Counted from the stretch's first letter, positions 1-7,191 are shown. The stretch is 11,927 nt of DNA from Myxococcales bacterium UBA5297 (GCA_002408385.1 DHSB01000133.1:1-11927); one strand, 5' to 3'. Program-made: numbers and translations. Notes: generated by a model from the sequence alone, not told the origin.

Positions 1-142
1 CGGCCTCCCCGCAGGCAGGACCGGCGACCGAGCGATTGCGCAGCGCCTGCCAGTCGCGCTCCTGCTTGTTGAGCGCTTCGCAGAGGATCGGGAAGGCTTG
101 TTCCTGCTCGCATTTGACAAGACCGGCCCGGGCAGAGACCAT
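1..142 (-). CDS. Unidentified protein, N-terminal fragment running off the left edge
   Basis: An open minus-strand frame enters from the left edge and can start at an ATG at 142. The 47 visible codons have mostly G or C at the third position, as expected of a real gene in this genome, and the plus strand is broken by stops in the matching stretch. The peptide is hydrophilic and probably helical, with three cysteines (residues 11, 21 and 44) and a charged stretch NKQERDWQALRNR. It has no signal peptide and matches no family I recognise. The start is uncertain: no Shine-Dalgarno sequence precedes 142, and the frame stays open upstream, with further ATGs at 166 and 178. It would be divergent from the secreted-protein gene at 200. 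It could also be a gene remnant. Confidence 0.45.
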   Translation of the reverse strand, partial: MVSARAGLVKCEQEQAFPILCEALNKQERDWQALRNRSVAGPACGEA

Positions 143-150
143 CACATGGT
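138..150. promoter_or_regulatory. Small dyad ACCAT-CAC-ATGGT, possible operator half of a pair
   Basis: A perfect 5-base inverted repeat with a 3-base centre lies in the divergent region left of the gene at 200. Its core CATCACATG (140-148) differs by one base from the core CATCGCATG (167-175) of the larger dyad 27 bases downstream. Paired dyads like this often bind a dimeric repressor, but no regulator gene is in view, and a dyad this short can occur by chance. Confidence 0.25.
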
Positions 151-162
151 GTGTTGAGTGGG

Positions 163-185
163 GCGACATCGCATGTCGCATTTTT
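163..185 (+). promoter_or_regulatory. Perfect 7-3-7 inverted repeat followed by T5, upstream of the secreted-protein gene
   Basis: GCGACAT-CGC-ATGTCGC (163-179) is a perfect inverted repeat. It is followed by A and then five T (181-185), directly before the ribosome binding site at 187-194. As RNA it would be a short hairpin with a U tract, resembling a weak intrinsic terminator or attenuator. As DNA it could be an operator overlapping the transcript start. No plus-strand gene lies upstream in the window for it to terminate, so a role in regulating the gene at 200 is the simplest reading. Confidence 0.4.
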
Positions 186-186
186 G

Positions 187-194
187 AAGGGAGG
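187..194 (+). promoter_or_regulatory. Strong ribosome binding site
   Basis: AAGGGAGG lies five bases before the ATG at 200. This is a near-ideal Shine-Dalgarno sequence and fixes that start. It sits immediately after the hairpin and T run, so folding of that hairpin could affect access to it. Confidence 0.8.
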
Positions 195-199
195 AACAC

Positions 200-1282
200 A
201 TGCAACGCAGGTTCGCATTGCTGGCTCTCGTTTCCTCGCTGTGTTGCAGCACCCTGGCCCTTGCTGATTCGGTTTCCGCGGGAATTCTCCTGCCGCTGCG
301 CACGTACGAGAACGACTACACCATGGTGCAGACGTACCGGCACGCCAAAGTCCCGTGCACAGGAGGAACGGTCTGCGCAACCCATGGCTTCTTAGAATCG
401 ATCGGCACCCAGGGCTATTCGGACGCCAATGCCGACGTTTTTCTGACCGGCTGGAGAGTCACCGCCAAAAATGGCGCCGTGTCCACGAACGAGTTGCGTG
501 TGCGCCTTTTCAAGAGCGGGTATGACCCGATCGATCGTTCCTTGAAATGGTCCGCCGAGCTCTACCTCGGCTCCGGCTCAGACTTCAGCGTCGACTACGA
601 CTTCGCGGTCGTCACAGGAACCGGCTACAAGCTGGTGTCGCACGAGCTCGCGAATAGCTGCACCTACGACGAGAGCACCGGAGCATGTATGAACGCGGCG
701 ATTCTCACCAACGCTCGTCCCTCATTGACTTGGGATTTCCTCGGATTCGTCATCAAGGGCTTCGCCATGAGGACGACGTCGGGCGTGCCTGTCGAGCTTG
801 GCCAAGTCCAGCTCGACGGAGCGACCCATAGTAGCGTGTTTGGGTACCCTCTGAGGCGCAGGCAAACGATGAATTGCGGCTTCTTCGGCTTGAATAGTCA
901 AGCCGAGATCGAACCGTTCCAGTGCGACATGACCTCGGTTGGCATTGCGGTAAACAATGCCGCAGGCACATGGTTCGAGACCAACTGGAGTCACCGCTCC
1001 AAGTCGTTTTATTACCTCGCCCCAGCGGGCACCTATGCCCAGACTGAAGACCTATTTGCGCCGAATTATCGCGGGCTGCTTGCAGGGCTGAGCTACTTCG
1101 ACCTGATGTTCGCCTCTGGCGGCGTGGCGCCGGTCGAATCGCTCTCAGCAGGCTGCTTCGACCCCCGATATGACTCGGGCTACGCTCGCTGGGACTGGGA
1201 GGGATCGCTGTTCACGAGTCCGCGTGAGGATTTCGGCGCAGAGATCAAGTGCCTGTCGAGCCGGATCGGTCCGGAACTATAA
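200..1282 (+). CDS. Secreted protein of unknown function with eight cysteines
   Basis: This 360-residue protein has a clear signal peptide: charged MQRR, a hydrophobic core, and an ALA cleavage site after residue 22. The mature chain holds eight cysteines, including C53 and C59 and a pair in NSCTYDESTGAC, which would allow four disulphides in the periplasm or outside the cell. It is rich in Ser, Gly and aromatic residues and reads like a mostly beta protein. I see no catalytic motif, repeat or transmembrane segment after the signal, and I do not recognise the family. The start is supported by AAGGGAGG five bases upstream. The gene ends 75 bases before the large lipoprotein gene on the same strand, so the two may be co-transcribed. 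GC in a 120-base sample is about 62%, below the genes on the right. Confidence 0.85.
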   Translation: MQRRFALLALVSSLCCSTLALADSVSAGILLPLRTYENDYTMVQTYRHAKVPCTGGTVCATHGFLESIGTQGYSDANADVFLTGWRVTAKNGAVSTNELRVRLFKSGYDPIDRSLKWSAELYLGSGSDFSVDYDFAVVTGTGYKLVSHELANSCTYDESTGACMNAAILTNARPSLTWDFLGFVIKGFAMRTTSGVPVELGQVQLDGATHSSVFGYPLRRRQTMNCGFFGLNSQAEIEPFQCDMTSVGIAVNNAAGTWFETNWSHRSKSFYYLAPAGTYAQTEDLFAPNYRGLLAGLSYFDLMFASGGVAPVESLSAGCFDPRYDSGYARWDWEGSLFTSPREDFGAEIKCLSSRIGPEL

Positions 1283-1304
1283 CCGCTTCGGCCGGGTCTG
1301 GATT

Positions 1305-1332
1305 AGTGCGGGCGGGTATTCCGGCCCGCACT
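1305..1332 (+). terminator. GC-rich hairpin between the two plus-strand genes
   Basis: AGTGCGGGC (1305-1313) and GCCCGCACT (1324-1332) form a perfect 9-bp stem around a 10-base loop, 22 bases after the secreted-protein stop. No T run follows, so it is not a classical intrinsic terminator. It may attenuate read-through or protect a transcript end, making expression of the two genes unequal. The ribosome binding site of the next gene (GGGGG, 1346-1350) begins 13 bases after it. Confidence 0.4.
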
Positions 1333-1357
1333 CGCCCGTTCGACTGGGGGTAACGCC

Positions 1358-4300
1358 ATGACTTCTTTGGCTAGGCGTCTTGCTTCGTCAAGCGTGGTGG
1401 CGCTCGTTGCGGCGATGCTCACTCGCTGCAGCTCGCCCTCGCTGACTGGCGTCTATGGCGACCTGCAGCTTTCAGCCGGACCGCCAGAGTTCGGCAAGAG
1501 CGCGACGCTCCAATTCGGCGAAGCTCTGGGCGGGGTGGAAGCGAAGCAATCGTTCTGGCTTCGCAACGTTGGCCCCCGTCGAGTGACTATTCTCGCACCG
1601 ATGCAACGTGCGGGCGATTCGGTGCTTTTTGCCGCCCGCTCCGACGCTGATCATTCATTTGCGCTCGACGTCCCTGTTGGGCGCGTAATTGAGCCAAATG
1701 AGACGATTGAGGTACGGGCATTACTCCTCGCGCCTGACGGCACATCGTCCCGCCAATTGGCAGCGGAGGTATCCATCAGCGCCTCGGACACCTCACCGGG
1801 CCAGGAGTCTGTTCTGCTGCGGCTTGAGGCTCAGGTGCTGCCGTCGCCTTGCAAGCTCCCCGAAGGCATCGATTTCGGTTTGGTGCTCATTGACCAGGAA
1901 GAGGCGCGCTCGCTCGTGTTGTCCAACCCCACGTCAGCGTCGGCCGAGGCCCAGCTTGACATGGCCTCTCCCCAGGACGGCGACGGGGCAGCGTTCTCTT
2001 ACAAGAACGGCGGGCCTGGAGCGTTGAGCCTTCCGCAAGGCGGGTCGCGGGAGCTGCTGCTCGGCTTTGAGCCCTCCGAAGCAAGGCCCTACCAGGCGAG
2101 TATCGACATCACGGTTGCTCCGGGCTGTGAGCCGTCACGCGTGCTCTTGAGAGGCGAGGGGCGCTCGAAGCTGCTGGAGTGGGACCCTCCGGAAGTCGAG
2201 TGCGGTTGCGTGCTTCCCGGCCGCTCGGTGTCCAGGGAAGTTCGCTTGACGAGCAGCGCGCAGCGGCCGGTGGAGCTCTCCTCGTGGCAGGTGGTCCCGG
2301 GCCAGGAGACGATTGAAGAGGACTTCGCCCTGCCTGCCGCCTCCTGGGGCTCGCTGACCGCGTTCGTGCTCGAGCCGGGAGAGAGCTCGAGCCGCACGGT
2401 CACTTGCACGCCGACGAGCCTGGGTGAAAAGCGAGCTGCTCTCGTATTGGCGACCAGTCTCCAAGGCCAGGAGGAGATCCGAGTGCCGCTCTCCGAGATT
2501 GGTGGCGGACCGCGGATCGAGGTTTTCCCCGAGATTATCGATTTCGGCACGGTTGCCTTCGTGCCCGGCGCGGCGCTCTCGGAGACGCGCGAGTTGGTGG
2601 TGACAAACAGCGGCGAGGCCGCGCCTGAGAATGCAGAGGCGGCGGCGCTGTACCTCGGCACCGCCCAGGGGAACGGCAACTATGGCGCACCTTTCATTCA
2701 TGTGGAGCCGTTGACGCCGGAGACCTCCGCCGACGAGATCGAGCTCGTCATCGCCGCCTCGTCATCGATCGCTCCGCCCCCTTTCAACAATAATCGGAGC
2801 TTACCGGTTCGCCTGACGCCCAAGTCGGCAGGTGTCAAGCAGGCTCGGCTCGAAATCCTTTCGAATGACCCCGAGCGACCAAGAGTGGCCGTCACCGTCA
2901 CCGCCGTGGCCAAGCAGATGCCTGCTTGCGAGTACCGGGTAAGCCCCTCGGTCCTCGACTTCGGCGTGGTCCAGACGACCGCGCCGAAGACGCTGGGCTT
3001 TTCGTTCGAGAACCTCGGTCAATCGCCGGACGCTCTTTGTCTGCTCTCGGTCGAGGGTATTACCTCGGGTGCGCCCGATTACTCGCTCCCCAAGGTAGTG
3101 CAAGCGCTCGAGGTAGCGCCCGGGCAGAAGGTGGCAATTCCGGTCACTTTGAAGCCGAGGGGCATCGGGGACCAGAGCTACTCCGACATCCCCGGGCTCG
3201 TCGCGCTCCGCGTCTCCAGCCCGAGTCGACGAGAGCCAGCGGTGGCCCTCCAAGGAGGAACAGGCCCCGCCTGTCTCGCGCTGCAGCCGACCGAGCTCGA
3301 TTTCGGGGCGCTGCGGCCCGGGGAGCAGTCGGCAGAGAGGGTGATTCAGATCCTCCACCTCTGCGCGCCCACCGTTACGCTGCATCAAGTGGCCATTGGC
3401 AGTGGGGCGCCCCAATTCCAGGCGACGGTTCTGACTGAAATCCCGCCTGATGGGGTTGAGCTGGAGAATTACTACCCTAAGGCACGCCCGCCTGCCCCAG
3501 AGCTCTTCCCGGTCTCCGTCCGCTTTGCTCCGCAAGCCCCTGGCGAATACCTCGGCTCGCTGGTTTTCGATATGGAACATCGAAGTGGGCGCATGCGCCA
3601 TGTGCTTCCACTCCGCGGGCGCGCCGAGCCCAATCGGATCAACGAAACCTCATTCCAACAGGAGGGAGGCGACCCTGTTGATATCCTGCTCTACCTGTGG
3701 CTTGGCGGCGGCAGCGAATTCGACCCAGGAGACTTATATTGGCCCGACCGGCAAATTGCGGCGCGCGTACCTGCGCTCCTGAATCATCTATCCGTGTCGG
3801 GCAACGACTTTCAGATCGGCATATTGCGCTTCGCCCAGATCGACGCCCTCGTAGAATGGGGTGCGCTGTCGTATGGGCCCCATGACCCCGATCGCATTCT
3901 TCGCCCAACCACTGCTGGGCTTACAGAGAAGTTGCAGCAAAAACTTGGCGAGCCGCAACCTCCGGAGATGCTGGCTTACTGCTACCTTGGGGTCGCCTGG
4001 TTCGCCTTGACCCCACCGATGATTACCGGCCCCAATGCGGGTTTCCTGCGGCCGGGGGCTCGCTTCGCACTTCTCCGCTTTGCCCAGCATACTGACACGG
4101 AACTTAATTATTGCCGAGAAAGCCCTCCGTTTCCATACCCCTATCGGGAAATCGGCCAATTTGCGAAAGGCTTGACTGCCGCCTTGACAGGCGATGAGCC
4201 CAAGATGTCGAGCTCGTTTCTAATCCCTATTCGCGACGACGCCGGGCAGGATCCACATTGCCGGCCACCTCCCAACAGTTTCGGGTACATGTACAATCCG

Positions 4301-4630
4301 GTTCAACCGCAAATTTTCACCGCGGTGACGCCAGGAGGATTCGTCGGCGAGGTCTGCCCGGCTGACCCGTCCGAATACGATTACTCCATCGAACGGATCG
4401 CAGAGGTGGCGAGCGGCCTGCGCACCCATTTCCCGCTGCCCACGCCGCCCGATTTGGCGGCCGGCCCCGTCGAAGTTGCCGTCGATGGCGTCGCGGTTCC
4501 CAGCACGGACACGCAGGGTGAGTTGGTTTGGGAATACCTACCGGACCGCAATGCCGTGCACTTTCCTGTCGCCAAAACGCCTCGGCCCGGACAGAAGGTC
4601 GTCGTGCGGTATTCCGCGCAGGCGCCGTGA
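1358..4630 (+). CDS. Large putative lipoprotein: HYDIN/ASH-like repeats plus degenerate vWA-like domain
   Basis: This 1090-residue surface protein begins with an export signal ending in LTRC (C24); Arg before the cysteine is unusual for a lipobox. Residues about 45-755 carry immunoglobulin-like beta-sandwich repeats of the HYDIN/ASH (choice-of-anchor D) kind. These are marked by LQFG at 51, IDFG at 171, IDFG at 394, LDFG at 533 and LDFG at 647, with a worn copy near 281. Residues about 771-1030 follow the layout of the vWA module that often ends such proteins in myxobacteria (VDILL at 774, NAGFLRPGARFALL at 893). However, the metal-binding DxSxS position reads WLGGG (781-785), and the usual Asp/Glu-rich stretch after the next strand reads RFAQHTD. 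A small beta domain closes the chain. The protein is therefore probably a binding or scaffold protein without a working metal site. The start is preceded by GGGGG. Confidence 0.85.
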   Translation: MTSLARRLASSSVVALVAAMLTRCSSPSLTGVYGDLQLSAGPPEFGKSATLQFGEALGGVEAKQSFWLRNVGPRRVTILAPMQRAGDSVLFAARSDADHSFALDVPVGRVIEPNETIEVRALLLAPDGTSSRQLAAEVSISASDTSPGQESVLLRLEAQVLPSPCKLPEGIDFGLVLIDQEEARSLVLSNPTSASAEAQLDMASPQDGDGAAFSYKNGGPGALSLPQGGSRELLLGFEPSEARPYQASIDITVAPGCEPSRVLLRGEGRSKLLEWDPPEVECGCVLPGRSVSREVRLTSSAQRPVELSSWQVVPGQETIEEDFALPAASWGSLTAFVLEPGESSSRTVTCTPTSLGEKRAALVLATSLQGQEEIRVPLSEIGGGPRIEVFPEIIDFGTVAFVPGAALSETRELVVTNSGEAAPENAEAAALYLGTAQGNGNYGAPFIHVEPLTPETSADEIELVIAASSSIAPPPFNNNRSLPVRLTPKSAGVKQARLEILSNDPERPRVAVTVTAVAKQMPACEYRVSPSVLDFGVVQTTAPKTLGFSFENLGQSPDALCLLSVEGITSGAPDYSLPKVVQALEVAPGQKVAIPVTLKPRGIGDQSYSDIPGLVALRVSSPSRREPAVALQGGTGPACLALQPTELDFGALRPGEQSAERVIQILHLCAPTVTLHQVAIGSGAPQFQATVLTEIPPDGVELENYYPKARPPAPELFPVSVRFAPQAPGEYLGSLVFDMEHRSGRMRHVLPLRGRAEPNRINETSFQQEGGDPVDILLYLWLGGGSEFDPGDLYWPDRQIAARVPALLNHLSVSGNDFQIGILRFAQIDALVEWGALSYGPHDPDRILRPTTAGLTEKLQQKLGEPQPPEMLAYCYLGVAWFALTPPMITGPNAGFLRPGARFALLRFAQHTDTELNYCRESPPFPYPYREIGQFAKGLTAALTGDEPKMSSSFLIPIRDDAGQDPHCRPPPNSFGYMYNPVQPQIFTAVTPGGFVGEVCPADPSEYDYSIERIAEVASGLRTHFPLPTPPDLAAGPVEVAVDGVAVPSTDTQGELVWEYLPDRNAVHFPVAKTPRPGQKVVVRYSAQAP

Positions 4631-4631
4631 T

Positions 4632-4665
4632 TGCCCCAGGCCGCTGGGCACTGAGTCCAGGACTC
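4632..4665 (+). terminator. Two tandem small hairpins after the large lipoprotein gene
   Basis: Immediately after the stop, TGCC-C-CAG-GCCG-CTG-GGCA (4632-4650) can fold with one bulged base. It is followed by GAGTC-CAG-GACTC (4653-4665), a perfect 5-bp stem with a 3-base loop. Neither is followed by a T run. The position fits a transcript end, but the structures are weak and this is only a candidate. Confidence 0.3.
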
Positions 4666-4929
4666 CTGACCTACCCAGCGTCCGGGCTGCGGCACGGCGC
4701 AAGAATCGATGAAGCGTGGTCCCCGAGATTTCTTCCGCTGCCGAGGCATTTCGCCCGGTGTTCGAGCAACCGTGCCGCCGACTAGGGCATCGAATGTTTC
4801 ATCACCGGGAAGAGGCAGGTCAGGAGTTCTGGAGTCATCGCGCTTTGTCGCTGCTGGCTCCGGCTGCTCGGCAAATCAAACTTATTCGGTTGTATCGATG
4901 GCGCTTGCCGACCGCATTTGAACAGGACG

Positions 4930-4944
4930 CGAAAAGACTTTTCG
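4930..4944. repeat. 15-base palindrome CGAAAAG-A-CTTTTCG
   Basis: A perfect 7-base inverted repeat with a single central base sits in the gene-free stretch. It is AT-rich in its arms, which is unusual for this genome, and has the geometry of a protein-binding site rather than an RNA hairpin, since a one-base loop cannot close. No gene start lies close by on either strand, so its role is unknown. Confidence 0.35.
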
Positions 4945-5263
4945 ATAGCGCCCCAAGCAGCGCCGGGAGGCGCTTCAGCGGGGGCGGCGGCCGGTGCTCG
5001 TCTCGTTGCGCGCCTTCGCCACCCGTCCCCGCGCCGGATCTCGGTCGCCACGTCCGCGGGCATGGCGCACCCTCGGAAACCTCGGGCGGCGAGGAGCTCG
5101 GACGCAGACTGGCCCCGGCCCCAGCGCCTCGAGCGCCGCCAGCACCGGGCACGAGCCCGCCCCGCGGCCTCGCGCCTGCGAACCGACGACGAGCCAGCCG
5201 ATCTCCCGCCGCTTGCGCCTGATGAGGATGCCGCCCTTCGACGGGTCGGGTTCGGCAGGCTCG

Positions 5264-5818
5264 CTATCGGCGCTTCGCCAACTGCTCGGCCTTCCTCTGC
5301 GCGAGCCCGGCGAGGTTCGCGTTGCGCTCGTTGGCGGCGTGCGCCCGCAGGATGGGCTCGGCCTGCGCCGCCGGCGCGTAGGCGAGCGCGCGGATCGCCC
5401 GGTCGCGATCGTCCTCGTCCGCCGAAGCGAGCGCGGCTTGCAGCACCGGCAGCACCTGCGCGGGACGCTCACTCGCGAACCGACGCCCGAGCGCGTACAT
5501 CGCGAAGCGCCGCAGCGTCGCCTCCTCCCTCGCGTCGGTCGCGAGCGAGGCGAGGCAAGAGAAGGCCCGCTCGCCGCCGACCTCGGTGAGCGCGGCGGCG
5601 GCGCGCTTGCGCGCGTACCAGTGCTCGGTCGAGTCGCGGGCGAGGTCGCAGAGCAGCTTCTCGAGCTGCGGCACCCGCTCCCGGAGGAGCGGCACGTTGA
5701 CCGGCTCGCCGGTGTCCTTCAGGTGCGAGAGCAGCGCTTCGCGATCGAGCGGCTGCGCGAACGCGGGGGCCGCGAGCGCGGTGGCCAGGAGGAGTGCGTA
5801 GACAGTCGTGGTCTTCAT
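5264..5818 (-). CDS. Small secreted HEAT-repeat protein
   Basis: This 184-residue protein has a signal peptide with cleavage expected after AFA (residue 21). The rest is almost entirely amphipathic helices in HEAT-like pairs, seen at about residues 68-82 (ARKRAAAALTEVG), 100-113 (LRRFAMYALGRRF) and 124-147 (QVLPVLQAALASADEDDRDRAIRALAYA), with a charged C-terminal helix. Such repeats form curved scaffolds that bind other proteins; no catalytic residues are evident. The start lies 21 bases after the stop of the metalloprotease gene, with AGGGAG at 5828-5833 nine bases before the ATG, so the two are very likely one transcript. It could be a partner or regulator of the protease in the envelope, which is inferred from position only. 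The short length suggests just three or four repeats. Confidence 0.85.
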   Translation of the reverse strand: MKTTTVYALLLATALAAPAFAQPLDREALLSHLKDTGEPVNVPLLRERVPQLEKLLCDLARDSTEHWYARKRAAAALTEVGGERAFSCLASLATDAREEATLRRFAMYALGRRFASERPAQVLPVLQAALASADEDDRDRAIRALAYAPAAQAEPILRAHAANERNANLAGLAQRKAEQLAKRR

Positions 5819-5839
5819 CGCCTCTGTCTCCCTCTTCGC

Positions 5840-7177
5840 CTAGTAGACCAGCGGGGTCGAACGCATCACCGCTCCCTGCATCGTGGAGAGGTAGTGGTCC
5901 TGCCCATCGAGCGGGTTGTTGAACATGATGTTGTTCGGGTCGTTCTCGGGCGTGTCGGAGATCGGGTCGTGCTGGAACCCGATGAGCGCTCCGAGCGCGT
6001 TCTCGGTGCTGTGATAGAGGCCGAGGTAGTGGCCGGCCTCGTGGGCGACGAGCATACCCAAGATCTCCTCGGTCACCCCGTCCGGCGCCGTGGTGTTGAT
6101 GGCCAGGCAGGCGCGCTCCAGGCCGTGGAGGTGGGCCGGGCCGGGGATGCCGCCGGAGATGCCGAGGATGGTGCCGAAGCCGCCGAGGATGCCGCCGACG
6201 CTGATCTCCTCGACCAGGATGACGTTGAGCGCGCCGCCGGGCGCGTTCGCCGCCGCCTTGCAGGCCTGGCCGAAGTCGTTGTTCTCACCCTGCACCGACT
6301 CGAGGACCTTGAGGTCGGGGGCCATGTCGAAGAAGCGGATCTGCCCGAGGGCGATGCCGACCTGCGCGTAGATGGCGCGCCAGCCGGCGAGCATCGCGAT
6401 CATCCGCGGGTCGGTCGGGGCGGTCGCCGCGGTGATACCGGCGGCGGTGGTGCAGTGGATGTTGACGTCGACGGTGCCCTCGCTCGTGGCCGGGCCCATC
6501 TTGAAGACCGCCTTGACCGACACCGAGCGCGTGTCGGGCTCGGACCCGAACAAGCCGACCGGCCTCACTCCAGAGAAGCGCAGGCTGTAGGCGCCGGGCA
6601 CGAAGTGCTGCGCGACGTCCGGGGTGATCGGGACGAGGAAGCCCGGCGTGGCCTCCCCAGGCACCAAGCGGTTGAGGCTGCTGCCGAGGTTGGTGGTGGC
6701 GAGCACCGTGCCGGCCGGGTTCTTGAGCTGCTCGACGCTGTAGGTGACGCCCGAGTTGCCCTCGAGCACGACGACCATCGACACCGCTCCGGCCGGGGCC
6801 GTGATCGTCAGGGTCTGCGACTGACCTTGCGCGTTGAGCGGCACGACGCCGAGGTCGATCACCTCCAGCTCGTCGGGCGGCGCCCCCGCGTCCGGCCCAT
6901 CGACCGAAGCATCCTGCGTCCCCGCGTCCGGCTCGCCGGCATCCGGCTCGAAGAGCGAAGCATCGGGCTCGGCGGCATCCGGCTGACTCGACGACGCGTC
7001 TGGCTCGCCCGTCCCCGAGTCCGGGTCGGCCTGGGCGCCCGCGTCGTCCGCCTGGCCCGAGTCGGGCGCGAGCTGCGAGCCAGCATCCGGATTGCCGCCG
7101 ACCGCGGGCGTCTCGGACCCGCAGCCGAAAAGCAAGGCGGCCGAGAGCAACGCCGCCATCACGAGGAGACGATTCAT
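5840..7177 (-). CDS. Pappalysin-like (M43) zinc metalloprotease lipoprotein
   Basis: This 445-residue lipoprotein should be anchored through C19 (LLFGC). Residues 30-100 form a disordered acidic linker with seven PDA and two PDS units. A beta-sandwich-like domain covers about 101-235. The catalytic domain (about 240-445) contains HEAGHYLGLYH at 379-389, the metzincin zinc motif HExxHxxGxxH with three His ligands and Glu380 as general base. Downstream is the Met-turn stretch PNNIMFN (Met418). The closing segment (LSTMQGAVMR) fits the end of M43/pappalysin family proteases. Activity on proteins at the cell surface or outside is expected; the substrate is unknown. The start is fixed by AGGAGG eight bases upstream. 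It is followed closely by the HEAT-repeat gene. No cysteine propeptide switch is evident. Confidence 0.9.
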   Translation of the reverse strand: MNRLLVMAALLSAALLFGCGSETPAVGGNPDAGSQLAPDSGQADDAGAQADPDSGTGEPDASSSQPDAAEPDASLFEPDAGEPDAGTQDASVDGPDAGAPPDELEVIDLGVVPLNAQGQSQTLTITAPAGAVSMVVVLEGNSGVTYSVEQLKNPAGTVLATTNLGSSLNRLVPGEATPGFLVPITPDVAQHFVPGAYSLRFSGVRPVGLFGSEPDTRSVSVKAVFKMGPATSEGTVDVNIHCTTAAGITAATAPTDPRMIAMLAGWRAIYAQVGIALGQIRFFDMAPDLKVLESVQGENNDFGQACKAAANAPGGALNVILVEEISVGGILGGFGTILGISGGIPGPAHLHGLERACLAINTTAPDGVTEEILGMLVAHEAGHYLGLYHSTENALGALIGFQHDPISDTPENDPNNIMFNNPLDGQDHYLSTMQGAVMRSTPLVY

Positions 7178-7185
7178 CGTTCAAA

Positions 7186-7191
7186 CCTCCT
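7186..7191 (-). promoter_or_regulatory. Ribosome binding site of the metalloprotease gene
   Basis: Reading the minus strand, AGGAGG lies eight bases before the ATG at 7177. The site is a perfect Shine-Dalgarno core and supports independent initiation of the metalloprotease gene, unlike the overlapping starts of the three genes upstream of it. Confidence 0.8.

Larger units (their letters stand above)
4631..5263. other. Gap of about 630 bases without a convincing gene
   Basis: No frame on either strand has both a believable start and a family-like product; the frames that are open read as Arg/Pro/Ala-rich shadow translations. Just after the stop of the large lipoprotein gene lie two small hairpins (4632-4650 and 4653-4665). 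A palindrome sits at 4930-4944. Base composition shifts across the gap, from mixed around 4780-4930 to very GC-rich after about 4970. The gap also holds the 3' end region of the converging minus-strand HEAT-repeat gene. I see no intrinsic terminator with a T run for that gene. Confidence 0.6.

Noticed and set aside
114..143. TTGACA at 114-119 as a -35 box for the gene at 200
   Set aside because: No acceptable -10 element lies 16-18 bases downstream (GACCAT or ACCATC only), and it falls inside the probable coding frame of the left-edge gene.
4650..4790. Possible tRNA in the gap
   Set aside because: No cloverleaf with an acceptor stem and T-arm could be built from the sequence.
4716..5222. Plus-strand frame of 168 codons in the gap
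   Set aside because: Its first 60 residues read less like a shadow than the rest, but third-position bias is weak, there is no ribosome binding site, and the second half is Pro/Ala/Arg low complexity. At best it is a remnant.
6880..7100. Repetitive stretch as a CRISPR or tandem-repeat array
   Set aside because: The repeats encode the PDA/PDS linker of the metalloprotease lipoprotein in frame; units are irregular and there are no spacers.
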